15,564 nt of DNA from DASZHJ01 sp035581425 (GCA_035581425.1 DATJVP010000141.1:1-15564), one strand, 5' to 3'. Positions 7,976 to 15,219 are shown, counted from the first letter of the stretch. Program-made: numbers and translations. The notes: generated from the sequence alone by a model not told the origin.

Positions 7976-9799
7976 CTACTCGACGGTCACGCTCTTGGCG
8001 AGGTTGCGCGGCTGGTCGACGTCAGTGCCCTTTATTACGGCCACGTGATAGGCGAGGAGCTGCACCGGCACCGCGTAGAGGATCGGCGCCACGAAGGGAT
8101 CGCAGCGCGGGACTTCGATGCCGTGGAAGAGCCGCCCGCCGAAGCGCGCGAGGCCTTCCTTGTCGGAGATCATCACGACCTTGCCGCCCCGCGCCATCAC
8201 CTCCTGGATGTTGGAGGCGGTCTTCTCGAAGAGATCGTCGTGCGGCGCGAGTATCACCACCGGCGTCCGCTCGTCGATGAGCGCGATGGGCCCATGCTTC
8301 ATCTCGCCCGCGGGATAGCCTTCAGCATGGATGTACGAGATTTCCTTGAGCTTTAGCGCGCCCTCGAGCGCGAGCGGGAAGGAAGTGCCGCGGCCGAGAT
8401 AGAGCACGTCGCGCGCCTCGGCCACCTCGGCCGCGATCTTCTGGATCGCCTGATCGTGCTGCAGCACGTCGCTCGCGCGCGCGGGGACCTCGGTGAGAGC
8501 GGTCGAGAGCGCCGCCTCCTGCGCGTGATCGATGGCGCCGCGTGCGCGCGCGACCGCAATCGCGAAGCACGCGAGCACCGCGAGTTGAGTCGTGAAGGCC
8601 TTCGTCGAGGCGACGCCGATCTCGGGGCCTGCATGCGTCGCGAGCACCGCCTGCGATTCACGCGCGATCGTGCTCTCGGGCTGGTTCACGACGGATAGGA
8701 TGTGCTGGCCCTGCTCTTTCGCGTAGCGGAGCGCGGCCAAGGTATCGAGCGTCTCGCCGGACTGCGAGACGAAGAGTGCCAAGCCGCCCTTGGGCATCGC
8801 GGGCATGCGGTAGCGGAACTCCGAGGCGATCTCGGCGTCGACAGGCATCCGCGCCCAGCGCTCGATCCAGTATTTGGCGACCAAGCCCGCGTGATAGGCG
8901 GTGCCGCAGGCGATCATCGTGATCTTCGGCAGGCTCGCGAGATCGAAGGGCAACGCCGGGAGATGCACGCTCCGCGTCGTGGGATTGAAATGCGCCATCA
9001 GCGCGTCGCCGATCACCGCGGGCTGCTCGAAAATCTCCTTCTGCATGAAGTGCCGGAAATTGCCCTTCCCCACGAGCGCGCCCGAGAGCGCGGTCTCGCG
9101 GATCTCGCGACTGACCTCGCGGTTCTTGGCGTCGTAGACGGTGGCGCCCGACGCCGTCACCACCGCCCAGTCGCCCTCATCGAGATAGAGGATGCGGCGT
9201 GTGAGCGGCGCCAAGGCGAGGCTATCGGAGCCCAGGAACATCTCGCCGTCGCCGTAGCCGATTGCGAGCGGGCTCGAGCGGCGCGCGCAGATCAGGAGAT
9301 CGGGCTCCCCCGCGAAAAGGATCGCGAGCGCGAAGGCGCCTTCGAGCCTGAGGAAGGCTTTGGCCGCGGCCTCGCGCGGGCTCATGCCCTGCTTCAGGTA
9401 ATGCGTGATCAGGACCGCGACCGCCTCGGTGTCGGTCTGTGTCTCGAAGCGGTAGCCGAGGCCCACGAGCTCGTCGCGCAGCTCCTGGAAGTTTTCGATG
9501 ATGCCGTTGTGGACGACCGCCACGCGGTCGGTGGCGATCGGATGCGCGTTGGTCTCGTTGGGAACGCCGTGCGTCGCCCAGCGCGTGTGCGCAATGCCGA
9601 TGCGGCCCGTGACCGGCTCCTTGCCCAGCCTTTCCACGAGACGGTCGAGCTTGCCCTCGGCGCGGCGGCGCTCGATCTTGCCGTCGATGAGCGTCGCGAC
9701 ACCCGCGCTGTCGTAGCCGCGGTATTCGAGACGCCTCAGCCCGTCGATCAGAAGCGGCGCCACCTCACCGCGGCCGATGATGCCGACGATTCCGCACAT
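7976..9799 (-). CDS. glmS: Glutamine-fructose-6-phosphate aminotransferase (isomerizing)
   Basis: GlmS makes glucosamine 6-phosphate from fructose 6-phosphate and glutamine, the committed step to UDP-GlcNAc for peptidoglycan and LPS. The 607-aa protein starts MCGIVGIIG, exposing the catalytic Cys after Met removal (class II glutaminase, about 2-220). Two SIS sugar-isomerase domains follow: CGTAYHAGLVAKYWIE and SQSGETLDTLAALRYAK, then YLGRGTSFPLALEGALKLKE, EGYPAGEMKHGPIALID, and the conserved end PRNLAKSVTVE. Its ATG overlaps the glmU stop (TGATG), with GGAG about 9 nt upstream inside glmU, so translation is probably coupled. No glmS ribozyme is visible upstream, as expected outside Firmicutes. 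The yoeB remnant begins right after the stop codon. Confidence 0.97.
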   Translation of the reverse strand: MCGIVGIIGRGEVAPLLIDGLRRLEYRGYDSAGVATLIDGKIERRRAEGKLDRLVERLGKEPVTGRIGIAHTRWATHGVPNETNAHPIATDRVAVVHNGIIENFQELRDELVGLGYRFETQTDTEAVAVLITHYLKQGMSPREAAAKAFLRLEGAFALAILFAGEPDLLICARRSSPLAIGYGDGEMFLGSDSLALAPLTRRILYLDEGDWAVVTASGATVYDAKNREVSREIRETALSGALVGKGNFRHFMQKEIFEQPAVIGDALMAHFNPTTRSVHLPALPFDLASLPKITMIACGTAYHAGLVAKYWIERWARMPVDAEIASEFRYRMPAMPKGGLALFVSQSGETLDTLAALRYAKEQGQHILSVVNQPESTIARESQAVLATHAGPEIGVASTKAFTTQLAVLACFAIAVARARGAIDHAQEAALSTALTEVPARASDVLQHDQAIQKIAAEVAEARDVLYLGRGTSFPLALEGALKLKEISYIHAEGYPAGEMKHGPIALIDERTPVVILAPHDDLFEKTASNIQEVMARGGKVVMISDKEGLARFGGRLFHGIEVPRCDPFVAPILYAVPVQLLAYHVAVIKGTDVDQPRNLAKSVTVE

Positions 9800-11148
9800 C
9801 AGGCTTTGCTCCGTTCCTTCTTGCGCGCGCCCTCGGCACGGAGCTCCCGCGCGCGCCCGGGCTTGTTGACTTGCTTGCCGCGGCCGAGGCTCAGCGCCTC
9901 TGCGGGCACGTCCTCGACGACGACCGAGCCCGCGCCCACGATCGCGTCCGCACCGACGCTCACCGGCGCCACCAACGCGCTGTTCGAGCCGATGAAGGCG
10001 CCGTCGCCGATCCGCGTCACGGATTTTACGAAGCCATCGTAATTGCAGGTGATTGTGCCCGCGCCGATGTTGACGGTGCGGCCGATCTCGCTGTCACCGA
10101 TGTAGGAGAGATGATTGGCCTTGCTTCCGGTGCCGAGGCGCGCAGCCTTCACCTCGACGAAATTGCCGATGTGAACCTCGGCACCGAGCTCGGAGCCGGG
10201 GCGGAGCCGCGCGAAGGGGCCGACGATGGCGCGATCGCCGACGCGGGCGCCCGCGATGTGACTGAACGCGCGGATCTCCACGCCTTCGCCCACGCGAACG
10301 CCGGGGCCGAAGACGACCGAGGGCTCGATCACGGTGTCGCGGCCGATCTCCGTGTCCGCGCTGAAGTAGACGGTGGTGGGATCGACGAGAGTGACACCCG
10401 CGGCCATGTGGCGTGCACGGAGCCGCTGCTGCAGCGTCGCCTCCGCGACCGCGAGCTCCGCCCGCGAATTGACGCCGAGCAGTTCTTCCGCGGGCGCCTC
10501 GATCGCGCGGCAGGGAAGGCCGCGCCGGCGCGCGATCGCGACGACGTCCGTGAGATAGAACTCGCGCTTCGAATTGGAATTCTCGACCGCGCCCACAAGC
10601 TCCGGGGCGAGCGCGCCGTCGAGCGCCATGACGCCGGAATTGCAGAGCCCGATCTTGAGTTGCTCGGGGTCGGCGTCGCGCGATTCCACGATCGCCTCGA
10701 GGCTGCCGTCCGCCGCGAGCACGAGGCGCCCATAGGGACCGGGATCCGCGGGCCGCATGCCCAGCACCGCGACTGCTGCACCTCCGCGGCGGCGCTCCGC
10801 GAGGAGCGAGCGCAGAGCCTCCGGTGTCAGAAGCGGCGTGTCGCCGTAGACAACGAGGACCTCGCCCTTGAAAGGGCCCAGCGCCGTGAGTGCCGCCTTC
10901 ACCGCATGCGCGGTGCCCAGTGGCGGCGATTGCACAACGGTCTCCGCAGGCGCCACCGCGGAAGCGACAGCCCCGCCGTTCTCCGCGATGACGACGAGCG
11001 TGCGCCGCGGTGCCAGCTCACCGATTGTCGCGAGGACATGGGCGATCATGGGGCGATGCGCGATCTCGTGCAGCACTTTGGGCCGCGCCGATTTCATGCG
11101 CGTGCCCTCGCCTGCCGCGAGCACGATGACGGCGAGCTCGGCGGTCAT
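9799..11148 (-). CDS. glmU: Bifunctional GlcNAc-1-P uridyltransferase / GlcN-1-P acetyltransferase
   Basis: GlmU acetylates glucosamine 1-phosphate and then couples it to UTP, giving UDP-GlcNAc. The 449-aa protein has an N-terminal uridyltransferase domain with LAAGEGTRMKS (10-20), RPKVLHEIA, and GTAHAVKAA. The C-terminal half is a left-handed beta-helix of hexapeptide repeats with FGPGVRVGEGVEI, GPFARLRPGSELG, GNFVEVKAARLGTGSKANHL (acetyl-transfer His), NIGAGTITCNYDG and FIGSNSALVAPV. The frame stays open to 11583, but MTAELAVIVLAAGEGT at 11148 is the family start; its ribosome site is weak. The stop shares one base with the glmS start, so the two enzymes of the pathway are made together. 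The intermediate GlmM step is not encoded here. It is divergent from gph, 143 bp away. Confidence 0.97.
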   Translation of the reverse strand: MTAELAVIVLAAGEGTRMKSARPKVLHEIAHRPMIAHVLATIGELAPRRTLVVIAENGGAVASAVAPAETVVQSPPLGTAHAVKAALTALGPFKGEVLVVYGDTPLLTPEALRSLLAERRRGGAAVAVLGMRPADPGPYGRLVLAADGSLEAIVESRDADPEQLKIGLCNSGVMALDGALAPELVGAVENSNSKREFYLTDVVAIARRRGLPCRAIEAPAEELLGVNSRAELAVAEATLQQRLRARHMAAGVTLVDPTTVYFSADTEIGRDTVIEPSVVFGPGVRVGEGVEIRAFSHIAGARVGDRAIVGPFARLRPGSELGAEVHIGNFVEVKAARLGTGSKANHLSYIGDSEIGRTVNIGAGTITCNYDGFVKSVTRIGDGAFIGSNSALVAPVSVGADAIVGAGSVVVEDVPAEALSLGRGKQVNKPGRARELRAEGARKKERSKA

Positions 11149-11217
11149 GGGTGGGTCCGTGTGTTCATCGGCGAAGGCGAATCGTCGACATGGGGTGGTC
11201 GTGCGCGCGGCAAACTG

Positions 11218-11246
11218 GCATAAGGCCGCGCGCCGGGCCAATTCAA
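11218..11246 (-). promoter_or_regulatory. Possible glmU-glmS promoter
   Basis: On the minus strand TTGAAT (11246-11241), a 17-nt GC-rich spacer and TTATGC (11223-11218) sit in the 143-bp region between glmU and gph. The -35 is reasonable and the -10 is poor. A start near 11211 would leave a leader of about 60 nt. Low-confidence candidate; no convincing gph promoter was seen on the other strand. Confidence 0.3.
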
Positions 11247-11291
11247 TTTCTATGAACGAATATGTAGACCCTAATGGATAAGGAAATGTGA

Positions 11292-11963
11292 ATGCCCACC
11301 GCGCCCAAGGCAATCGTCCTCGACCTGGACGGGACCCTCGTCGACAGCCTCCCAGACCTCGCGACGAGCGTGAACCAGCTCTTGGAAGAACTCGGCCGCC
11401 CCGCGCTCGAGACGCCCGAGGTCGCAGGCATGGTCGGCGACGGGACGCCGAAACTGGTGGAGCGCGCACTCCTCGCGCGCGGCATTGGCCGCGATGAGAT
11501 CGAGAAGGCGCAGCCGCGATTTCTGGCGATCTACGAGGCGCGGGCCACCGCGCTCTCGCGCCCCTTTCCCGGCGCCGAGGCAACGCTCGGGCGCTTGGCA
11601 GTAAGGGGATGGCGTCTCGGCCTCTGCACGAACAAGCCGATGCGCGCGACGCGGATCATGCTGCGCGCGCTCGATCTCGACCACTTCTTCGGAGCGGTGA
11701 TCGCTGGCGACAGCCTCCCCGTGCGAAAGCCCGATCCTGCGCCCCTGCTCGCGGCCCTGCAGACGCTCGGAGTTGCGCCCGCGCGCGCCATCGCCGTCGG
11801 CGACCACGCGAACGATCTCTTGGCGGCGGCGGCGGCGGGTGTCGCCGCGATCTGGGCGGAATACGGATATGGCAGTCTCCGGGCTGGGCTCCCGCCGCCC
11901 GTTGCCGTCATCCACGCCTTCAGCGAATTGGCGCCGGCGGCGGAGCGGCTGCTCCCGTCTTGA
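11292..11963 (+). CDS. gph: HAD-family phosphoglycolate phosphatase
   Basis: The 223-aa HAD hydrolase probably dephosphorylates 2-phosphoglycolate to glycolate. HAD motif I is IVLDLDGTLVDS with nucleophile Asp11 and acid Asp13; motif II is LGLCTNKP; motif III is VRKPDP with the Lys; motif IV is VGDHANDLLAAAAAG. An alpha-helical cap lies between motifs I and II (about 18-90), as in Gph. Motif IV has His where most Gph proteins have Ser (GDSxND), but both metal-binding Asp residues remain. AAGGAAA lies about 7 nt before the ATG. The last 44 bp overlap the convergent DUF3108 gene. Related HAD subfamilies hydrolysing other phosphate esters are a possible alternative. Confidence 0.88.
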   Translation: MPTAPKAIVLDLDGTLVDSLPDLATSVNQLLEELGRPALETPEVAGMVGDGTPKLVERALLARGIGRDEIEKAQPRFLAIYEARATALSRPFPGAEATLGRLAVRGWRLGLCTNKPMRATRIMLRALDLDHFFGAVIAGDSLPVRKPDPAPLLAALQTLGVAPARAIAVGDHANDLLAAAAAGVAAIWAEYGYGSLRAGLPPPVAVIHAFSELAPAAERLLPS

Positions 11964-12714
11964 CCTCGGTAAGGTAGATGCTCGCCCAGCCGAACTGGCT
12001 GTTGAAATCGAGTTTCACCGGGACCGGCGGCATCGCCTCCGCGACCGAGGCGAACCAGACATCGGCGGGCGTGCCGGGCTTCCTGTTGTCGCTCTCGAAG
12101 CCATTCACCTTGTGCAGGTGGAGAATGCAGTAGCGGGCGGCGCCCTCGAAGATGCCGAACCCCTTTTGCAGATGCTGCTGTCCGCCGTCCGCGAATTCGA
12201 GATCGAAGCGGCGCCGACCATCGAAGACCTTGACGCGCTGGTCGCAGCGTCCCTGCGCCCCGATCTCGCGCCCCGCGGCGAGGATCGCCGTCAGCGGATC
12301 GAGCGAGCCCGCGACGATGTCCGGCTCCAGCGGATGATCGACGGGCGGCGTCACCTCGGCCTCGATCTCCGCGCCCGCGAAGACGATGTGCGTGGTGCGG
12401 AGACGCCAATGACCGTCCGATCGCGTCTGGTGCGCCGCGGGCCGTAGCGTCGTGCCCTCAACGCGCCCGTCGCTTTCGGTGCGCATCCGATAATTCATCA
12501 GCACATCCGCAAGTCCGTTGGTGCGGGCGCCGCCGGTCACGCGATAGCTCGATTTGTCGAGCTCGATCTCGAAATCGAAGGAGAGTGCGGGAAAGCCCGC
12601 AACGAAGGCATCGTACTCGAGCGCGAGCCGCCCGTCCGCCCGCGCCCCCGGAGGGGAGAGCAATGTCGTGACCAGCGCGAACGCAGCGATGGCGCATATG
12701 CGAAGGATGCGCAT
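11920..12714 (-). CDS. DUF3108 domain-containing periplasmic protein
   Basis: This 264-aa exported protein belongs to the DUF3108 family, whose function is not established. Residues 1-26 form a signal peptide: MRILRICAIAAFALVTT, then PPGARADG with a likely cut after ARA. The mature domain begins LALEYDAFVAGFPALSFDFE and has alternating beta-strand-like segments through YRVTGGARTNGLADVLMNY, VAGSLDPLTAILAAGREI, RVKVFDGRRRFDLEF, and a C-terminal ADVWFASVAEAMPPVPVKLD. A short Ala/Pro tail ends it. Two Cys residues (GRCDQRV and YCILHL) could form a disulfide. The ribosome site is weak. The 3' end overlaps gph by 44 bp in convergent orientation. The gene is divergent from the tRNA-Val gene. Confidence 0.85.
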   Translation of the reverse strand: MRILRICAIAAFALVTTLLSPPGARADGRLALEYDAFVAGFPALSFDFEIELDKSSYRVTGGARTNGLADVLMNYRMRTESDGRVEGTTLRPAAHQTRSDGHWRLRTTHIVFAGAEIEAEVTPPVDHPLEPDIVAGSLDPLTAILAAGREIGAQGRCDQRVKVFDGRRRFDLEFADGGQQHLQKGFGIFEGAARYCILHLHKVNGFESDNRKPGTPADVWFASVAEAMPPVPVKLDFNSQFGWASIYLTEVKTGAAAPPPAPIR

Positions 12715-12771
12715 GCCGTCAGTCTAGTATGCCCTCGCCGTCGCGTGCCATCCCCGAGGGCGATGGTTTCC

Positions 12772-12800
12772 TTGACACCTGCCACCCCCTCGCCCTAAAC
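12772..12800 (+). promoter_or_regulatory. Predicted tRNA-Val promoter
   Basis: TTGACA (12772-12777) matches the -35 consensus perfectly and is followed after 17 nt by CTAAAC (12795-12800), a poor -10. The predicted start, near 12807, lies just before the mature tRNA 5' end at 12815, which fits a short-leader tRNA transcript. Confidence 0.55.
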
Positions 12801-12814
12801 GAACGGCTGCTTTC

Positions 12815-12889
12815 GGGCGCTTAGCTCAGCGGGAGAGCACACCCTTCACACGGGTGGGGTCGTAGGTTCAATCCCTACAGCGCCCACCA
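12815..12889 (+). tRNA. tRNA-Val (anticodon CAC)
   Basis: A complete 75-nt cloverleaf with encoded CCA. The acceptor stem GGGCGCT (12815-12821) pairs with AGCGCCC (12879-12885). The D-arm is GCTC...GAGC. The anticodon stem CACCC/GGGTG encloses loop TTCACAC with anticodon CAC (12847-12849), which reads the valine codon GUG. The T-arm is GTAGG TTCAATC CCTAC. The discriminator base is A. The last base begins a ~68-bp sequence repeated at 15220, making this a plausible integration landmark. Confidence 0.96.
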
Positions 12890-12956
12890 TCGTATCAAGG
12901 CATTAGAGACGGAGATAGGTCGCGATTGCGGCCTATTTTCGTTTCGGGGTTCCAAC
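12889..12956 (+). repeat. Left copy of an imperfect ~68-bp direct repeat
   Basis: The sequence beginning with the last base of the tRNA and ending GGGGTTCCAAC is found again, in the same orientation, at 15220-15286. Over the 54 bases from TTAGAG onward the copies agree at 47. The shared part contains the hairpin ATAGGTCGC / GCGGCCTAT. The tRNA itself is not duplicated in the right copy. Confidence 0.8.
12913..12946 (+). terminator. Likely terminator of tRNA-Val
   Basis: ATAGGTCGC (12915-12923), loop GATT, and GCGGCCTAT (12928-12936) form a 9-bp stem with one G-U pair, followed by TTTCGTTTC. Its place just behind the tRNA suggests transcript termination. The T-rich run is interrupted. Confidence 0.6.
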
Positions 12957-13454
12957 CGGGATACCAACACGGGGCTGTTCCGACAGCGGTGGCCTGTTTT
13001 GCGCGTCCCTTATCGCCGGCACATTGGCGGAGAGCGGTCGGCGCGGCCGGACGCAGGCTCTGGCTCTGACGCCATCGTATGCCTCGTTGCCTCCAGGCTA
13101 TGCGGCCTACCCGCCGCGCCATGTCGCCTGTGCGCGTAACCGAGTTCGGTATCATGATCATCATGCTCATCATGTTCATGATCATGATCATCACCACCAC
13201 CGCAACCGGCAATCTGCTCCGAGGACTCCGCCGAGCGTGACGCCGCGCATTCTGCCGGGCCAGGTCCCTGGGGCCCATGGCGTACGCCTGAACCATGGTG
13301 GACATGTCTGGGGCGCCGTCACGCCAAGATCATGTCTCGTTGAGACACGCGCTTCGCTGGGTCGCGCCGTTAGTTGACGCGCGGATCGACGGGTTGCAGG
13401 AACGTCCGGGTGGGAGCTCGGCGCTCCTTTATAGACGTTGCAGCGTTTGGAGGA
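12957..13454. other. Gene-poor stretch at the left of the accessory segment
   Basis: I recognise no gene in this ~500-bp stretch. The longest rightward frame (13024 to 13377, TTG start, no clear ribosome site) holds the peptide YHDHHAHHVHDHDHHHHRN, produced by the low-complexity tract at 13151-13201. The leftward frame across the same DNA reads as runs of Met and Ile and is not credible. Base composition is less GC-biased than the housekeeping side. It may be debris of an older insertion. Confidence 0.5.
13151..13201 (+). repeat. Low-complexity CATGAT/CATCAT tract (His-codon rich)
   Basis: About 50 bp built from repeated ATCATG, CATGATCAT and CACCAC units. Read rightward it encodes a His/Asp-rich run like the metal-binding loops of some transporters and metallochaperones. 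The DNA is also partly self-complementary (TGATCA repeats). No flanking domain is recognisable, so I do not call a gene. Confidence 0.7.
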
Positions 13455-14849
13455 TTATCTCTTTCGAGATGCCCGCATGGATTGTCCCCTCTCTGCTGGA
13501 TGTTGAGGCCCGCCTGCCTGCCTGATCAATTCTGGAACGTCCGCGGTCTTGATCAGAACAGCTTCTGGCTCCTCCACGGGCCAATACAGGTATTTCGCGC
13601 GCGCCATGCGCTCGATCTCTGTTCGATGCTCTCGAAATTTCTCAAGCCGGCCCTCCTTATCGAGGCCGTCGGCTTGAAAATGATCTTCTAGGGCCTCGCG
13701 GCTAATCGCGCAGCGAACGCGCGCCCCGGCGGCCTCCCCCAGGAAACTGACAATCTCCCGCGAAAAGTCGTAGCGGGCCGGTGGCGCGGCAAATTTAAGG
13801 TCCAGCCCGGGTATGATCGACCGGTGGGCATCTACTGCATTGAGCGCTTGATCACGAATTGCGGGATGAAGCATGCCTAAGCCCTCGCCGAGCAGCAGCC
13901 GCCAGGTCTTCCCGCGCCCATACGCCTCTGCCCATGCCGTACGCAGCTCGTGGGAGCGCTTTCTTGATAGAACCTGGAACAGCGCCTCGGCCTGGCGAAT
14001 GTCCTTATCTCGCTTCGCAGACCCTCCCGTACGACGGCGTGAGACGATCAGCTTGTGTATCGCAAACCGTTGAGGAGCTGGCACCAGGATATAAATTCCT
14101 GCACCGTGCAGCAGCACGGCTGGCTCTGGATCACGAATTAGATAATCCAGAAAGCGGAGCCGCTGAGCGTCTGTGCCGAGCGCCGGGAGGGCCTCGGGCT
14201 CATCGGTGTCAGGGCCTATGTTCGGGGTAAGAAATTCGACGCGCAGGCCGCCACTGGCCTCATAGGCGGTCACGCGATGCGGATCATGAATATGCGGTAC
14301 CGGACGGAAGGAAGCGTTGACCTCTTTGAGCACTTCCAACATGGCGGGCAATTTCTCTTCGACTGCAACCGAGATGTTCGCGAATTGCGCTATGTCGACA
14401 TCGCCGGTTTGGACCGCCGACGATGGAAGCCGCACTCCGAGCATTGCGGAATAGGTCTGATAGGCGACTGTCCCGACTAGCACGCCTCGAAGTCTGAAGA
14501 CCCCGGCTTTTGCCAGAGCGGCAACAATCTCACCGATCTGAGGAAGCGGGCGCGGGAGATAAGCGGAGCGCACGAGCGTGGAAACGAGAGCTTGACGGTC
14601 GCGCTGATCATCGCGGGTTTCTTTGTGATGGGCGATCCGAGCGAGGATTTCGGGCGTCTCCGGTCCGACGTAGCGTTGCGTGCGCCCATCTGCTGTTGAG
14701 CGCTGGAAGTACCAATAGCGACGCCCGCGAACGGTCTTCGGGGTGAAGACGCCCTCCTGGGAAAATGCTTCGCTGAATGCTGCGGACGCGGAGCGGTCCA
14801 GGAGGTCGGCGTAGACCGTTTGGATGGTGAGGGGAACTTCGTCGATCAT
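13455..14849 (-). CDS. Nucleotidyltransferase-fold protein (GSU2403/NTP_transf_8-like) fused to a DUF1488-like domain
   Basis: The 464-aa protein has three visible parts. Residues 1-80 carry FTPKTVRGRRYWYFQR and GRTQRYVGPETPE, as in GSU2403-family proteins. Residues ~105-300 look like a polymerase-beta-type nucleotidyltransferase: VLVGTVAYQTY (helix-turn G-T at 126-127), GDVDIAQF with Asp150 and Asp152 as the metal-binding pair, and GLRVEFLTPN with Glu205 as the likely third carboxylate. The active site thus looks intact. Residues ~357-444 (ARYDFSREIVSFLGEAAGAR, then CAISREALEDHF and VLIKTADV) resemble DUF1488, normally a small stand-alone protein. The substrate is unknown; related folds transfer nucleotides to RNA, protein or small molecules. 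The ATG lacks a Shine-Dalgarno sequence and lies 11 nt downstream of a 30-bp palindrome. It is the only clear gene in a tRNA-linked segment, and its codon use looks less GC-rich than its neighbours. Confidence 0.82.
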   Translation of the reverse strand: MIDEVPLTIQTVYADLLDRSASAAFSEAFSQEGVFTPKTVRGRRYWYFQRSTADGRTQRYVGPETPEILARIAHHKETRDDQRDRQALVSTLVRSAYLPRPLPQIGEIVAALAKAGVFRLRGVLVGTVAYQTYSAMLGVRLPSSAVQTGDVDIAQFANISVAVEEKLPAMLEVLKEVNASFRPVPHIHDPHRVTAYEASGGLRVEFLTPNIGPDTDEPEALPALGTDAQRLRFLDYLIRDPEPAVLLHGAGIYILVPAPQRFAIHKLIVSRRRTGGSAKRDKDIRQAEALFQVLSRKRSHELRTAWAEAYGRGKTWRLLLGEGLGMLHPAIRDQALNAVDAHRSIIPGLDLKFAAPPARYDFSREIVSFLGEAAGARVRCAISREALEDHFQADGLDKEGRLEKFREHRTEIERMARAKYLYWPVEEPEAVLIKTADVPELIRQAGGPQHPAERGQSMRASRKR

Positions 14850-14860
14850 GATGGATGGAT

Positions 14861-14890
14861 GTTATACGCAATCCGCGGATTGCGTATAAC
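14861..14890. promoter_or_regulatory. Perfect 30-bp palindrome, probable operator (proximal)
   Basis: GTTATACGCAATCCG is followed directly by its exact reverse complement CGGATTGCGTATAAC. It lies 11 nt upstream of the nucleotidyltransferase ATG and covers the predicted -10 box and start site. A dimeric regulator bound here would block transcription. No terminator T-run or coding function explains it. Confidence 0.8.
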
Positions 14891-14911
14891 TTGTCCTGAA
14901 GGGAGCGTCAA
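14883..14911 (-). promoter_or_regulatory. Predicted promoter of the nucleotidyltransferase gene
   Basis: On the minus strand TTGACG (14911-14906), a 17-nt spacer and TATACG (14888-14883) form a good sigma70-like promoter. The -10 lies inside the proximal palindrome, and the -35 ends just before the distal palindrome. The start would be near 14876, giving a leader of about 27 nt with no ribosome-binding motif. Confidence 0.6.
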
Positions 14912-14915
14912 GGAA

Positions 14916-14945
14916 GTTATACGCAGCCCGCGGATTGCGTATAAC
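14916..14945. promoter_or_regulatory. Second, imperfect copy of the 30-bp palindrome (distal operator)
   Basis: GTTATACGCAGCCCG then CGGATTGCGTATAAC: identical to the proximal copy except AT to GC at positions 11-12, which breaks perfect symmetry there. The start-to-start distance is 55 bp, about five helical turns, which would put two bound dimers roughly on one face. It sits just upstream of the predicted -35. Confidence 0.75.
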
Positions 14946-15219
14946 GACCAGATTAATAGACACAGCCAATATCAATGACTTACTCTCTTGCGCAACCCTT
15001 CCGCACCCTTGGCTGCCACCCTGGCAGCCTACCCGGGCGATCCCTCCGCCCAGCCAAGGCGAGGTCGCAAAGCCGCGAGAACTCCGCAGCCCCCGCCTAG
15101 GTCCCTCCCCAGAGATTGCCCAGGTCTGATTTGATCGAGGGGCACTTCCTCGCAGGATGGGATTTGTCCCTTCGGGTTGAAGCTCGCGGAGAAGATGCAG
15201 GATGCCCTTGCCTTACCTG
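14946..15219. other. Non-coding right part of the accessory segment
   Basis: I see no credible gene in this ~275 bp. The short leftward frame at 15029-15226 matches nothing I know. The visible structure is the inverted repeats at 15007-15059. No antitoxin-like or partner gene precedes the nucleotidyltransferase gene. Confidence 0.5.
15007..15059. repeat. Nested inverted repeats with two alternative hairpins
   Basis: GGCTGCCA (15011-15018), loop CCC, and TGGCAGCC (15022-15029) form a perfect 8-bp hairpin. CCTTGGCTG (15007-15015) is also the exact complement of CAGCCAAGG (15051-15059). The two pairings share GGCTG, so they exclude each other. There is no T-run on either side to make it a terminator. 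Confidence 0.6.

Noticed and set aside
9700..9830. glmS ribozyme or riboswitch upstream of glmS
   Set aside because: glmU coding sequence runs directly into glmS with a one-base overlap, leaving no leader for a ribozyme.
8702..11223. Two long rightward frames opposite glmS and glmU
   Set aside because: Both are antisense shadows of complete, motif-confirmed genes.
11149..11583. N-terminal extension of glmU
   Set aside because: It is Arg-rich and antisense to gph, and the family start is at 11148.
12895..13305. Leftward frame with a MIMIMNMMSMMIMI run
   Set aside because: The Met/Ile run is the reverse reading of a simple CATGAT tract. There is no ribosome site and no domain.
13408..13436. 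Small stem GGAGC/GCTCC followed by TTTAT as a terminator
   Set aside because: The stem is only 5 bp and faces the wrong way for the nucleotidyltransferase gene, with no rightward gene to end.
14861..14945. CRISPR-like or tandem repeat array
   Set aside because: There are only two copies, each a palindrome, and no further spaced units or cas genes. An operator pair fits better.
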